Assembly (NCBI RefSeq): GCF_020520285.1
Contig: NZ_CP084742.1
Span: 62,001-126,000 of the forward strand
DNA: 64,000 nucleotides
From: Pseudomonas sp. L5B5
GTDB lineage: Bacteria; Pseudomonadota; Gammaproteobacteria; Pseudomonadales; Pseudomonadaceae
Reading direction: 5' to 3'
Made by a program: the position numbers and the translations under genes
Notes under the pieces: model-generated
Told to the model about the DNA's origin: nothing
Databases searched by the model: none
What the model saw: the letters and a program-made list of their open reading frames with translations, nothing else
Part shown: positions 9,605 through 18,505 of the stretch, piece after piece
How the letters are laid out: the number at the start of each line of letters is the position of its first letter
Numbering within the stretch: position 1 is the stretch's first letter

Positions 9605-11350
9605 TTATCTGATCTTGAACCAACTGCCCTTGGGCCAGTTGGTCCGGGCCAGCTCCACCACCTCGTCGCCACGCCCGCTCATCACCGCCTTGAGCATGTA
9701 CAGGCTCATGCCCTTGGCTTGCTCCAGCTTGATCGCCGGCGGGATGACCAGTTCCTGGGTGGCGGTGACCACGTCCACCAGCACCGGGCCGTCATGTTCC
9801 AGGGCGGTGCGCAGGGCGCCTTCCAGGCCTTCGGAATCTTCCACCCGCAGGCCGAGGATGCCCATGGCATTGGCCATGGCGGCGAAGTCCGGGTTGTGCA
9901 GGTCGGTGCCGGTGTCCAGGTAGCCGGCGGACTTCATCTCCATGGCGACGAAGCCCAGGGCGGAGTTGTCGTAGACGATGATCTTCACCGGCAGTTTGAG
10001 TTGGGCCAGGGAGATGAAATCCCCCATCAGCATGCTGAAGCCGCCGTCGCCGGCCAGGGCGATCACCTGGCGCCCGGGGTAGGCGGCCTGGGCGCCCATG
10101 GCCTGGGGCATGGCGTTGGCCATGGAGCCGTGGTTGAACGACCCCAGCAGGCGCCGTTGGCCGTTCATCTTCAGGTAGCGTGCGGCCCAGACCGTGGGGG
10201 TGCCGACGTCGGCAGTGAAAATGGCATCGGCGTCCGCCAGTTCGCTGACGAGGTGGGTGAGGTACTGCGGGTGGACCGGCCGTCCCGGTGCCGCAGGCCG
10301 GGCCAGGTCGTCCAGGCCCTGGCGGGCCTTGGCGTAGTGCTCCAGGGAGGTCTCCAGGAAACGGCGGTTGCCCTGGTAAGGCAGGCGCGGCAGCAGGGCG
10401 GCGAGGGTCTCGCTGACATCGCCGACCACTCCCAGGTCCAGGGGAACTCGCCGACCCAGCGCCTGGGGATCGCGGTCGATCTGGATCACGCAGGCGTCCT
10501 CGGGATAGAACTGGCGGTAGGGAAAGTCGCTGCCCAGCACCACCAACGTGTCGCAGTTGAGCATGGCGTGATAACCGGAGCTGAAGCCGATCAGCCCGGT
10601 CATGCCGACATCGAAGGGGTTGTCCCATTCGATATGCTCCTTGCCGCGCAGGGCATGCACCACCGGTGCGCCGAGGGCGTCGGCCAGGGCCACTACCTGG
10701 TCATGGGCCCCGGCGCAGCCACTGCCGCACAGCAGGGTCACGGCCTGGCTGTGGCTGAGCAACTCCACCAGGCGGTCCAGGTCCTGGGGCGCCGGCAGGG
10801 TGCGTGGCGCGTGCAGGGGCGGCCACGCCTTGCTGGCCGCTGGCACCTGCTGCAAGGCCACGTCACCCGGGATCACCACCACCGCCACGCCGCGATTGAG
10901 GATCGCGCTGCGCATGGCCCGGTGCAGCACTTCGGGCATCTGCGCCGGGTTGCTGACCAGTTCGACGAAGTGGCTGCATTCCTTGAACAGCTCTTGGGGA
11001 TGGGTTTCCTGGAAATAGTCCAGGCCGATTTCCGAGGAGGGGATCTGTGCGGCGATGGCCAGCACCGGCACCCGGCTGCGGTGACAGTCGAACAGGCCGT
11101 TGATCAGGTGCAGGTTGCCCGGGCCGCAACTGCCGGCGCACACCGCCAGTTGGCCGGTGATGGCCGCTTCGGCACCGGCGGCAAAGGCCGCCACCTCCTC
11201 ATGGCGTACATGCATCCATTCGATGCTCTGCATGTTGTTCAGGGCATCGGTCAGGCCGTTGAGGCTGTCGCCGGTCAGCCCCCAGATGCGCTTGACCCCG
11301 GCTTGTTCGAGGGTCTGTGCCAGTTGTCGGGCAATGGTGATGGTCGCCAT
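9605..11350 (-). CDS. poxB: Pyruvate dehydrogenase (quinone), PoxB
   Basis: Thiamine-diphosphate and FAD enzyme at the inner membrane that decarboxylates pyruvate to acetate and CO2 and passes electrons to ubiquinone. The 581 residues show the three-domain ThDP-enzyme layout: an N-terminal PYR domain ([15 protein letters not shown], catalytic Glu in [14 protein letters not shown]), a central FAD domain ([18 protein letters not shown]) and a C-terminal PP domain with the [12 protein letters not shown]hDP/Mg motif. The C-terminal tail ([14 protein letters not shown]) corresponds to the membrane-associating end in E. coli PoxB. ATG at 11350 is preceded by AGGAG. It stands alone; the 299 bp upstream (11351-11649) show no gene or clear site. 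Confidence 0.92.
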   Translation of the reverse strand: MATITIARQLAQTLEQAGVKRIWGLTGDSLNGLTDALNNMQSIEWMHVRHEEVAAFAAGAEAAITGQLAVCAGSCGPGNLHLINGLFDCHRSRVPVLAIAAQIPSSEIGLDYFQETHPQELFKECSHFVELVSNPAQMPEVLHRAMRSAILNRGVAVVVIPGDVALQQVPAASKAWPPLHAPRTLPAPQDLDRLVELLSHSQAVTLLCGSGCAGAHDQVVALADALGAPVVHALRGKEHIEWDNPFDVGMTGLIGFSSGYHAMLNCDTLVVLGSDFPYRQFYPEDACVIQIDRDPQALGRRVPLDLGVVGDVSETLAALLPRLPYQGNRRFLETSLEHYAKARQGLDDLARPAAPGRPVHPQYLTHLVSELADADAIFTADVGTPTVWAARYLKMNGQRRLLGSFNHGSMANAMPQAMGAQAAYPGRQVIALAGDGGFSMLMGDFISLAQLKLPVKIIVYDNSALGFVAMEMKSAGYLDTGTDLHNPDFAAMANAMGILGLRVEDSEGLEGALRTALEHDGPVLVDVVTATQELVIPPAIKLEQAKGMSLYMLKAVMSGRGDEVVELARTNWPKGSWFKIR

Positions 11351-11649
11351 GGAGTTCTCCTGCCGTCGGATGGGAAATCGTTGCGATCAACAGGGGACAG
11401 CAGGCGAGGGCGGATGATTCCCTAAAGCTGTGCAAAGCAGCGTCGATGCCAGGGAACGTCAACGCTGGTGCCGCCGCCCGATCTTCCAGCTGGCGCGCAA
11501 CGGCTGAACCCGTCCTACCCGCGCGGCCGAGGCACCCTCGGAGGGACTGGCGCCATGCACACAACGCCCCGCAGACCCGTGCGAAGGACTGCGCCAGGCC
11601 ACCTTTCAGCCTGGCAGGTGTACCGGCCCCTCGGCCATGGGACGAGCGC

Positions 11650-12711
11650 TCAGAGACCGAAGCGGGCGGGGCGACAGGGGGCGAGTTCGGCGCAGCGATG
11701 TCCCTGCAGCAACTCTTGGCTGACCAGGCGCCCGACCGTGGGGGCCAGGGTCACGCCGGCGTGCATCACTGCCAGGTACAGCCCGGGATGTGCGCTGAGC
11801 GGCCCGATGATTGGCAGTTGGTCATCGGGCATCGGCCGCTGGCCCACTTCGACGCTGCGCAGGGTGACGGCCTCGGCGCCCCGGAAGGCCTGGCGGATGC
11901 TGGCCAGGGCTTGCCGGGCCACCGCCTCGGGGCCTGCGGGCCCCTCGGTGGCGATGTAGTCCTCGGCCGCCAGCAGGCTGCCGTCGCTGGCTTCGCGCAC
12001 TTCCAGCTGGCTGTTGGACACCAGGGTCTTGACCAGCCCCCGCGGAGCGTCCAGGCGCAACAGGATCGACGGCGAAGCATGCAGTGGCAGCTCGATGCCC
12101 AGCGATGCCAGCAGCGCGGGGGTGCCGCAACCGGCGGCCAGCACCAGGTGGTCGGCGTGGTAGACCCCGGCGGCGGTGGCCACGCCGATCACCTGCCGGT
12201 CTTGCACTTGCAGTTCCAGCGCCGGGGTCTGGGTGAGCACCCGGGCACCACGGGCGCGGGCCCCTTCGAGCAGGCACAGGGTGGTGGCCAGCGGGTCCAG
12301 GCTGCCTTCGCCGGGGGCGAACCGGGCGTGCTCCGGCACGGGTTGCAGGTTGGGTTCAAGCTCGGCGATGCGCTCGCGCTCCAACCACTGGCGGGCATTG
12401 CCTGGAGGCTGCGCAGCGGCTGGCGCGGGGTCCGTGTCGTAGTAGCACAGCGCGCCGGACCAACCGATCCGCAGCCTCGGCAGTTCCTGCTGCAGGCGCC
12501 GGTAGTCGGTCAGCGCCTGCTCGCGCAAGGCGCGTGCGGCACTGGGGAATTCCCCGTGCGGGTTGATCCAGGCGAACGAATGGCCGGTGACTCCCGAGCC
12601 GGGTGTGGCCTGTTCCAGCACGGTCACCTGGGCGCCCTGACGGGCCAGATGGTAGGCGATGGAGGCGCCGACGATACCCGCGCCCAGCACTGTTACCCGT
12701 GGATGCTGCAT
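11650..12711 (-). CDS. DadA/DAO-family FAD-dependent oxidoreductase
   Basis: Amino-acid dehydrogenase or oxidase-type flavoprotein of 353 residues. The N-terminal dinucleotide-binding fold is VTVLGAGIVGASIAYHLARQ (residues 6-25). HSFAWINPHGEF and the C-terminal LPIIGPLSAHPGLYLAVMHAG-like signature follow, the latter typical of glycine oxidase and D-amino acid dehydrogenase (DAO) proteins. The substrate cannot be assigned. The ATG at 12711 has GAGGT six bases upstream. A small unknown gene ends 18 bp upstream and may be co-transcribed. Confidence 0.82.
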   Translation of the reverse strand: MQHPRVTVLGAGIVGASIAYHLARQGAQVTVLEQATPGSGVTGHSFAWINPHGEFPSAARALREQALTDYRRLQQELPRLRIGWSGALCYYDTDPAPAAAQPPGNARQWLERERIAELEPNLQPVPEHARFAPGEGSLDPLATTLCLLEGARARGARVLTQTPALELQVQDRQVIGVATAAGVYHADHLVLAAGCGTPALLASLGIELPLHASPSILLRLDAPRGLVKTLVSNSQLEVREASDGSLLAAEDYIATEGPAGPEAVARQALASIRQAFRGAEAVTLRSVEVGQRPMPDDQLPIIGPLSAHPGLYLAVMHAGVTLAPTVGRLVSQELLQGHRCAELAPCRPARFGL

Positions 12712-12729
12712 GACTACCTCGTGATGTGG

Positions 12730-13002
12730 TCAGTGGTGGCGCCGGTGTTCGGCCAGAGCCTGGGCCTGCACTTGCTGGATCCAGGCGTCCTTGCAATCGC
12801 TATAGGCGTGGGAGTTGTCGGGATGCTGGGCACTGGCACTGGCACTGGCACTGCAGCTGCACCGGGCGGCGGCCGCTGCCCGGAGTATCCCGTCTGCCAT
12901 AGCGGCCCCTGGGCAGGCCTGGTCGGTGGCTCTCCCCGGGTCATGGAGATGCAGTTCGACCTTGATCGGTGCGTGGGGAGCGGCGGGCGTTTCGCGGATC
13001 AT
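12730..13002 (-). CDS. Small protein of unknown function, Ser-Ala repeat
   Basis: 90-residue frame beginning MIRETPAAPHAPIKVELHLH, with AGGAG 11 bases before the ATG, ending 18 bp before the DAO-family gene. It contains a run SASASASA encoded by a hexanucleotide repeat, and a C-terminal part SDCKDAWIQQVQAQALAEHR that looks like an amphipathic helix. No family is recognised. Spacing and strand support an operon with the oxidoreductase, but coding status is not proven; a longer upstream extension in the same frame is less likely. Confidence 0.4.
   Translation of the reverse strand: MIRETPAAPHAPIKVELHLHDPGRATDQACPGAAMADGILRAAAAARCSCSASASASAQHPDNSHAYSDCKDAWIQQVQAQALAEHRRHH
12829..12852. repeat. 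Hexanucleotide tandem repeat (GGCACT x4)
   Basis: Four perfect copies of GGCACT in a row. They fall inside the small unknown gene and code for alternating Ser and Ala on the minus strand. Gain or loss of a unit keeps the reading frame, so length variation between strains would be tolerated. Confidence 0.8.
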
Positions 13003-13102
13003 GGTCGAGGCGGCTCCTGGCAGGGGTGCAGACTTCAGCGCGCACCTTAACCGTGTGCCGGCAAACCGGGCAATTTGCTGATTGTTATGAAATTGCAAGC
13101 GC

Positions 13103-13131
13103 GCTCCAGGTGCCAGGGCGGCACCTGGAGC
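13103..13131 (-). terminator. Strong hairpin after the MFS gene, probable terminator
   Basis: Perfect 12-bp arms (GCTCCAGGTGCC and GGCACCTGGAGC) around a 5-base loop, starting 10 bp after the stop codon of the efflux gene. It has no following T-run, so it may stop transcription poorly or act mainly as an mRNA 3'-end stabiliser. Confidence 0.45.
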
Positions 13132-13140
13132 GGCTGGGCG

Positions 13141-14682
13141 CTAGGGTGTTTCCAGGGCCAGGCCCTGGGCTTGCGGCAAGGGGTTGCGCATCAATCGACC
13201 CACCACCAGCGCCCCCAGCAGGGCCAGGCATCCGGCGACTGCCAGCACCAGGCCAAAACCGCTGGTGAAGGCCTGCAGGGCCAGGGGTTCGACCAGCACC
13301 CGGGTGCTATCTGGCAGGTTCGCCAGGGCACCTTGCATGTCGCCGGCCACCACTCGCGAGGCAATCTTCGGCGCTTGGGCCAGCCAGGGGCCGGGCACCT
13401 GCCGCAGGCTGGTTTGCAGGAGCTCACGGGTGTGGTTGCCCAGCAGGGCACCGAACACGCCGATGGCCAGCATGATGGCGCTGAAACGCATGGTGGTGCT
13501 CATCCCGGAGGCCATGCCGGTACGCTCCCGGGGCACGCAGGCCATGATGTTCTTCTGCGTGTCGCCGTTGAGCAGGCCGGCGCCAGCGCCGGTCACGGCA
13601 ATCGCCACGGCGAAGTTCAGGTAGCCCCCGGCCTGTACCGCCCAGGCACTGAGCAGGTTGCCGCAGCCCACCAGGGCCAACCCAGCGGCCATCAGCGTCG
13701 CCGGAGTGTAGCGGCCGGCCAGGCGGGCGCCGATTCGCGGGCAGATCAGCATCGTCAGGGCAAAGGGCAGCATGCCCAGGCCCGAGGCAATGGCCGTGAA
13801 GCCCAGGCCGTTCTGCAGGTAGAAGGGCAGCAGGGTCATCATCACCTGGGCGCAGCCGGCGTAGGCGAACATGCCCAGCAAGGCACCGATGAAACGCGGA
13901 TGGCGAAACAGTTGCAGGTCCACCATGGGCCGCTGCTGCATGCGCTCGACCAGTACGAACACCCCCAGCAGCGCCATGCCGGCCAACAGGCGGGCGACGG
14001 TGGCCGGGTGGCTCCAGCCTATGCGATTGGCCTCGATCAAGCCCCAGATCAGGCACAACAGGCTGGCGCTGAAGGCCAGGCTACCCCAGAGGTCCAGGCG
14101 CGCGGCCCGGGTATCGCGAGACTCCGGTACTTGGCGCAGCACTCCCCAGAGCAACAGCGCGCCCACCGGCACGTTGAAGTAGAAGATCCAGCGCCAGCCC
14201 AGATACTCGGTGAGCAGGCCGCCGACCGTGGGCGCGGCGGTCATCGCCAGGCCCATGCAGCCGCCCCAGAAGGCCCAGGCCCTGGCACGCTCCACCTCGT
14301 CATGGAACGCATGGCCGATGGCGGCCAGGGCCGAGGTCAGCAGCAGCGCCGCGCCCACGCCCTTGAGCGCCCGGGCCAGGTCCAGCAACAGGGCCGTGGG
14401 AGCGGCGCCACAACCCACCGAGGCCAGGATGAACAGGCCCAGCCCGCACAACAGGGTGCGCTTGCGACCGAAGCGGTCGGCCAGGCTGCCGGCGGGCAGC
14501 AACAGGGCGGCAAAGGCCAGCATGTAGGCGCTGACCACCCATTCGATATCGGCGAAGTCGGCCCCCAGGTCCCGGGCGATGCTGGGCAGGGCAACGGCGA
14601 CGATGTTGGTGTCCAGGACGATCAGCGAGCAGACCCCCGAGGCGATCAGCAGGGTCAGGCGCGGGTTGGTGGAAGGGTTCAT
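13141..14682 (-). CDS. MFS drug-type transporter, DHA2 (EmrB/QacA) family
   Basis: 513-residue inner-membrane proton-coupled exporter with about 14 hydrophobic segments. Motif C-type and loop 2-3 sequences are present: VLDTNIVAVALPSIARDLG at the start, WVVSAYMLAFAALLLPAGSLADRFGRKR (motif A) and GWRWIFYFNVPVGALLL. Its ATG overlaps the stop of the GlcG-like gene by 4 bp (ATGA), so the two are translated from one mRNA. A divergent LysR-type regulator lies just upstream and probably controls the pair. The compound exported is unknown. Confidence 0.85.
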   Translation of the reverse strand: MNPSTNPRLTLLIASGVCSLIVLDTNIVAVALPSIARDLGADFADIEWVVSAYMLAFAALLLPAGSLADRFGRKRTLLCGLGLFILASVGCGAAPTALLLDLARALKGVGAALLLTSALAAIGHAFHDEVERARAWAFWGGCMGLAMTAAPTVGGLLTEYLGWRWIFYFNVPVGALLLWGVLRQVPESRDTRAARLDLWGSLAFSASLLCLIWGLIEANRIGWSHPATVARLLAGMALLGVFVLVERMQQRPMVDLQLFRHPRFIGALLGMFAYAGCAQVMMTLLPFYLQNGLGFTAIASGLGMLPFALTMLICPRIGARLAGRYTPATLMAAGLALVGCGNLLSAWAVQAGGYLNFAVAIAVTGAGAGLLNGDTQKNIMACVPRERTGMASGMSTTMRFSAIMLAIGVFGALLGNHTRELLQTSLRQVPGPWLAQAPKIASRVVAGDMQGALANLPDSTRVLVEPLALQAFTSGFGLVLAVAGCLALLGALVVGRLMRNPLPQAQGLALETP

Positions 14683-15176
14683 GGCGCACTCTGCCGATTG
14701 AGGCTGGCCAGGGCCGCGAGGGCGATTTCATCATCATGGGCCGGGGTGTCGGCACTGACGCCGATGGCGCCCACCACCTGGCCTTCGACGATGATCGGCT
14801 GGGCGCCCTTCATCATCAGCAGACCGGCACTGAGGGCGGCGGGGCGGCCGCCGTTGATGGCGTTTTCCAGGTCGCCCGAGGGGCGGCGGAACAGCGCCGA
14901 CGTGCGCGCCTTGCCCTGGGCCAGTTCGATCCCGGCCACGACCGGGGCGCCATCCATGCGCGCGCCGAGAATCGGCCAGCCGCCATCGTCGACAATCACC
15001 ACGGCGCAGGGCCACCCCTTGGCCCGGGCGGTTTCCTGGGCCGCCTGGAGCAGGCCCTGGGCTCGCTCCAGGGTCAGGATTGCCTTGTGGGCAACGGTGG
15101 CTTGGGTTTCGGCGGCTACTGCCCCTTGCAGGCTGCAGCAGGTGATCATGGCCAGAAGCAGAGGTTTGACGCGCAT
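14679..15176 (-). CDS. Secreted GlcG/HbpS-like domain protein
   Basis: 165-residue protein with a clear signal peptide (MRVKPLLLAMITCCSLQGAVA then AE). The mature part is a GlcG/HbpS domain: LTLERAQGLLQAAQETARAKG, AVVIVDDGGWPILGARMDGA, then GGRPAALSAGLLMMKGAQPI and VVGAIGVSADTPAHDDEIA. Members bind heme or small ligands or have unknown roles in catabolic operons. It precedes and overlaps an efflux gene by 4 bp, and starts 102 bp from a divergent LysR regulator. Confidence 0.8.
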   Translation of the reverse strand: MRVKPLLLAMITCCSLQGAVAAETQATVAHKAILTLERAQGLLQAAQETARAKGWPCAVVIVDDGGWPILGARMDGAPVVAGIELAQGKARTSALFRRPSGDLENAINGGRPAALSAGLLMMKGAQPIIVEGQVVGAIGVSADTPAHDDEIALAALASLNRQSAP

Positions 15177-15256
15177 GGCTTGGGCTCTCTAAGGTGGAGG
15201 TCTTGCGAGCTTATCCCGGGCATTGGCGCTGTTCGTTAGCTGCGGGCGGGAAGTTC

Positions 15257-15273
15257 ATTACCTTTGAGCTAAT
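15257..15273 (+). promoter_or_regulatory. Putative LysR-type operator
   Basis: The interrupted palindrome ATTA-N9-TAAT contains the T-N11-A core typical of LysR-type binding sites. It lies in the 102-bp divergent interval, 5 bp before the LysR start and about 80 bp before the GlcG-like gene. That position suits autorepression plus control of the neighbouring operon. Confidence 0.5.
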
Positions 15274-15278
15274 GCACC

Positions 15279-16154
15279 ATGGACATTCGGCACTTTCGTT
15301 ATTTCCTGGCGGTGGCACGCCAGCGCAACTTCACCCGCGCTGCCGAGCAGTTGGGCATTGCGCCGCCGACCCTGAGCCGGCAGATCCAGGACATGGAGCT
15401 GGCCCTGGGCACGCGCCTGTTCCTGCGCCAGCAGCGTGAAGTCAGCCTGACCGAGGCCGGTGCCACCCTGCTGCTGGAGGCCGAGGCCACGGTGCGCCAG
15501 TTCGAGCTGGCACAGCGCAATGCGCAGCGGGCAGGGCGCGGCGAGATCGGTCATATCGAGCTCGGCTACGTGGCCTCGGCCGTGTACTCGGGGTTGCTGC
15601 AGAAGCAGGTACAGCGGTTCGTCCAGGATTGCCCGGATGTCAGCCTGAACGTGCGCGAGAGCCCCATGGCGGCCTTGCCCGCGCGGATCGCCGACGGTCG
15701 CCTGGATGTCGGTTACATCCGCTCGCCCATGACCCTGCCCGAGGGCGTCGAGGCGATCCGCCTGGATGCCGAAGGATTTGTCCTGGCGCTGTCGGCCGAG
15801 TCCTGGTTGTGCCGCTTGCCGCAGATCGCCTGCGAGCATCTGCTCAATGAAACCTTCATCCTGCCGGAGCAGATCAGCGGCACCCTGGAGGTGGCCGCCG
15901 AAGGCGGTTATGCCCCCAGGCTCGGTGCCCAGCCAGGCGGCCTGGTGGCGGTCATGGCGCTGGTGTCCCTGGGCCAGGGGGTCGCGGTGGTGCCGGAATC
16001 GGTGGTGGGTCATCTGAGCCTGCCCCAGGTGCTGTACCGCCCGATCGTCGGCAGTTCGGCGTCGTCCTGGCTGTCGCTGATCCATCGGCGTTTCGAACAG
16101 GCGCCGGCGGTGGCCCGCTACATCGAACAAGTGCGCCGCGAACACCGCCGCTGA
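15279..16154 (+). CDS. LysR-type transcriptional regulator
   Basis: 291-residue regulator. The N-terminal winged helix-turn-helix is MDIRHFRYFLAVARQRNFTR followed by AAEQLGIAPPTLSRQIQDME. A substrate-binding domain (about 90-285) includes GEIGHIELGYVASAV and GLVAVMALVSLGQGVAVVP. It is divergent from the GlcG-like/MFS operon and is the likely local regulator. The inducer is unknown. The start is fixed by the family's usual MDIRHFRYF opening. Confidence 0.88.
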   Translation: MDIRHFRYFLAVARQRNFTRAAEQLGIAPPTLSRQIQDMELALGTRLFLRQQREVSLTEAGATLLLEAEATVRQFELAQRNAQRAGRGEIGHIELGYVASAVYSGLLQKQVQRFVQDCPDVSLNVRESPMAALPARIADGRLDVGYIRSPMTLPEGVEAIRLDAEGFVLALSAESWLCRLPQIACEHLLNETFILPEQISGTLEVAAEGGYAPRLGAQPGGLVAVMALVSLGQGVAVVPESVVGHLSLPQVLYRPIVGSSASSWLSLIHRRFEQAPAVARYIEQVRREHRR

Positions 16155-16207
16155 CCACAAGCCCCGCGCCGCGTACTGGATGCAGCCCAGGCGACTCGTG
16201 CCGAGCC

Positions 16208-16318
16208 GTACGCAGCCTGCGGCAGCGGCTACACGAAACACAGGAACCTGTAGCCGCTGCCGAGCGGGCGAGGCTGCGCACGGGCGGGCGAGGCTGCGCA
16301 CGGGCGCGCAGCGTCCGC
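16208..16318. repeat. Interspersed GTAGCCGCTG-type element (convergent-arm copy)
   Basis: Contains CAGCGGCTACA at about 16222-16232 and, after a short spacer, TGTAGCCGCTGCCGAG from 16249, so the arms are in inverted order. Inside the right arm a 20-bp unit starting GGGCGAGGCTGCGCAC is duplicated head-to-tail at 16266-16285 and 16286-16305. The same family recurs at 49.9, 50.0, 50.7, 53.95, 57.1 and 63.3 kb. Confidence 0.75.
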
Positions 16319-16378
16319 AATGCCGGCCACCCGTGGCGCCAGGCAAACCCCGGACGTCAGGGGCTACACGTAATGTGT

Positions 16379-16694
16379 GGGGTGGATAAAATCTTGTAAT
16401 GATTTGCCGCTGGGGCCTGGAGGCCCTGGCCTTGTAATCTTCCAGTCCGTTTTATCACTCAGGATTTGCATGAATACGCTCTCGGAGCCTCCCAGTCGCT
16501 GCTCCCGTCCCGCTTTACCCCATGACTTCCCGCCTCATCCCGTCCTCCTGAGGCGCAGGCGCCCAAGCTGCCACGCCCGTGGCCTTACTGTCCCGGCACC
16601 CGCCGTTTCCCATCCTTGCCCGTCCGTCCCCCAGGCCCTGCGCCTTGGCGCCGTGTCGCGCCTGGCCGCCTGAGTTTTCCGGAGAACATAAGTT
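16379..16694 (+). promoter_or_regulatory. Long structured, pyrimidine-rich leader of the TerC gene
   Basis: About 310 bp before the TerC-family gene without a recognised gene. At its 5' end GATAAAA (16385-16391) can pair with TTTTATC (16450-16456), enclosing a GGGCCT/AGGCCC hairpin and a repeated CTTGTAAT. From about 16485 the sequence is very rich in C and T. A 67-codon frame (MNTLSEPPSRCSRP..., 16470-16673) ends 21 bp before the TerC start and could be a leader peptide. It was compared by memory with the yybP-ykoY manganese riboswitch that precedes some TerC genes; its core was not recognised. Confidence 0.35.
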
Positions 16695-18257
16695 ATGGAA
16701 TGGATTGCAGACCCCACGGCCTGGCTTGGCCTCTTGACCCTGATCGTCCTGGAACTGGTGCTGGGCATCGACAACCTGGTGTTCATCGCTATCCTGGCCG
16801 ACAAGCTGCCGCCGCATCAGCGTGACCGTGCGCGGATCATCGGCCTGTCCCTGGCGCTGCTGATGCGCCTGGGCCTGCTGGCCAGCATTTCCTGGATGGT
16901 GACCCTGACCCAGCCGCTGTTCGAAGTGTTCGAGAAGAGCTTCTCGGGTCGCGACCTGATCATGCTGTTCGGTGGTGTGTTCCTGCTGTTCAAGGCCACC
17001 ATGGAGTTGCATGAACGCCTGGAAGGCCATGTCAGCCAGCGTGCCGGCCCCACCACCTATGCGCTGTTCTGGCCCATCGTCGCGCAGATCGTGGTGCTCG
17101 ACGCGGTGTTCTCCCTGGACGCGGTGATCACCGCGGTGGGCATGGTGGACCACCTGGCAGTGATGATGATCGCGGTGGTGGTGTCCATCGGCGTGATGAT
17201 CGTGGCCAGCAAGCCGCTGACCCGCTTCGTCAACAGCCACCCGACGGTGATCATGCTGTGCCTGGGCTTCTTGATGATGATCGGCTTCAGCCTGACCGCC
17301 GAAGGCCTGGGTTTCCATATTCCCAAGGGCTACCTGTACGCGGCCATCGGCTTCTCGATCCTGATCGAGCTGTTCAACCAGATCGCCCGGGCCCGGCGCA
17401 AGAAGTCCATGCAGGGCCTGCGGCCGATGCGCGAACGCACGGCCCACGCCGTGATGCGCCTGCTGGGCGGGCGCAGGCTGGCAGTCGAGGAAGTGGGCGA
17501 GGAGATCGCCGACCTGCTGGACACTGGCGATGCGCCGAGCGCCGAGCTGTTCGATCGCCGCGAGCGCGTGATGATCAGCGGGGTGCTGCAATTGGCCGAG
17601 CGACCGATCCGCAGCCTGATGACGGTACGTGCCGACGTCGACTACATCGACCTGGCGGACGATGCCCAAGCCATTCGCGACAAGCTGATGCATTCGTCCT
17701 ATTCGCGCCTGCCGCTGATTCGTGACGGCGCGGTGGAAGAACCGTTGGGCTTTGTGCACAAGAAGGAATTGCTCAAGGAGTACCTGGCCGGCAACGAGCC
17801 GAACCTGGCCCACCTGGCGCGCACGACGATCAACCTGCTGGACAGCTTCACGATCCTCAATGCCCTGGAACAGATGCGCAAGGCCTCGACCCACATCGCG
17901 TTCGTGATCAACGAATTCGGTGACTTCGTCGGCGTGCTGAGCATGACCGACATCCTTGAATCCATCGCTGGCGAGCTGCCTGACGCCAGCGAGATCGAAG
18001 GTCCGGACATCGTCGAAGAGCAGGGTGGGTTCATGGTCAGCGGTGCGTTGAACCTGACGCAGATTCGCCAGCGCACCGGTTTCAACGCCGAGCCGACCGA
18101 GGACTACCAGACCCTGGCCGGGCTGGTGATGAGCCTGCTGGACCGCCTGCCGGTGATTGGTGATCGACTGCAATGGCAGGACTGGACGCTGCAGGTGGTG
18201 ACGGTGCAGGAGCGCAGGGTCACCCGGGTGCTGATGCACAGGCAGCAGGCCACCTGA
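16695..18257 (+). CDS. TerC-family membrane protein with CBS pair and CorC/HlyC domain (YoaE-like)
   Basis: 520-residue inner-membrane protein. Residues ~1-235 form a TerC domain with about seven membrane spans carrying acidic motifs ([21 protein letters not shown] and [21 protein letters not shown]). A cytoplasmic CBS pair follows (~300-430; [37 protein letters not shown]), then a transporter-associated CorC/HlyC domain (~440-520; [17 protein letters not shown]). TerC relatives have been linked to metal, chiefly manganese, export or to metal insertion in exported proteins; the substrate here is not shown. ATG at 16695 has GGAG ten bases upstream. It is monocistronic, closed by a strong terminator. 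Confidence 0.88.
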   Translation: MEWIADPTAWLGLLTLIVLELVLGIDNLVFIAILADKLPPHQRDRARIIGLSLALLMRLGLLASISWMVTLTQPLFEVFEKSFSGRDLIMLFGGVFLLFKATMELHERLEGHVSQRAGPTTYALFWPIVAQIVVLDAVFSLDAVITAVGMVDHLAVMMIAVVVSIGVMIVASKPLTRFVNSHPTVIMLCLGFLMMIGFSLTAEGLGFHIPKGYLYAAIGFSILIELFNQIARARRKKSMQGLRPMRERTAHAVMRLLGGRRLAVEEVGEEIADLLDTGDAPSAELFDRRERVMISGVLQLAERPIRSLMTVRADVDYIDLADDAQAIRDKLMHSSYSRLPLIRDGAVEEPLGFVHKKELLKEYLAGNEPNLAHLARTTINLLDSFTILNALEQMRKASTHIAFVINEFGDFVGVLSMTDILESIAGELPDASEIEGPDIVEEQGGFMVSGALNLTQIRQRTGFNAEPTEDYQTLAGLVMSLLDRLPVIGDRLQWQDWTLQVVTVQERRVTRVLMHRQQAT

Positions 18258-18271
18258 ACCCAGGGGTGAAC

Positions 18272-18299
18272 AAGCCGGACGCGAGTCCGGCTTTTTTTT
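18272..18299 (+). terminator. Rho-independent terminator after the TerC gene
   Basis: Perfect 9-bp stem AAGCCGGAC/GTCCGGCTT with a GCGA tetraloop, followed by an uninterrupted T-run, 15 bp after the stop codon. Textbook intrinsic terminator separating TerC from the fit operon. Confidence 0.92.
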
Positions 18300-18355
18300 G
18301 CCTCGCACATGAGCTGGCATCCGGGCGGGGACCTGCCTGTTTGACCCGAGGCTGG

Positions 18356-18385
18356 GTTTCGATTGATCAAGTTTCGATTGATTAA
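18356..18385 (+). promoter_or_regulatory. Tandem direct repeats upstream of fitA, candidate operator
   Basis: Two adjacent 15-bp copies, GTTTCGATTGATCAA and GTTTCGATTGATTAA, differ by one base. The first contains the palindrome TTGATCAA. They lie 120-150 bp before the fitA start in otherwise non-coding DNA. They are good candidates for binding of a fit regulator such as the LysR-type FitG, but no binding data are implied. Confidence 0.5.
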
Positions 18386-18415
18386 GTTTTGCTTGAAAGC
18401 TTTCAATTGTGCGGC

Positions 18416-18430
18416 TGATTATCATTCTCG
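18416..18430 (+). promoter_or_regulatory. Possible Fur box before fitA
   Basis: TGATTATCATTCTCG matches 11 of 14 informative positions of the Fur 7-1-7 consensus. It is 75-90 bp upstream of the fitA start and close to the tandem repeats. If real, it would tie toxin expression to iron status; the match alone is only suggestive. Confidence 0.35.
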
Positions 18431-18505
18431 GGCAGCTGCCGCAGACTGGTTTCGTATCTCCATGCACCCATGCGCTTGCCGTAGGGGTCTTGAAACGAGC
18501 GGTCT

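Noticed and set aside
11351..11649. Interval upstream of poxB
   Set aside because: Inspected on both strands; no gene, strong promoter or repeat could be supported.
16379..16694. yybP-ykoY manganese riboswitch before TerC
   Set aside because: The conserved core of that riboswitch is not visible; kept only as an unexplained leader.
16515..18467. 650-residue antisense frame over the TerC gene
   Set aside because: Low-complexity His/Gln-rich shadow; the sense frame is a clear TerC/CBS protein.
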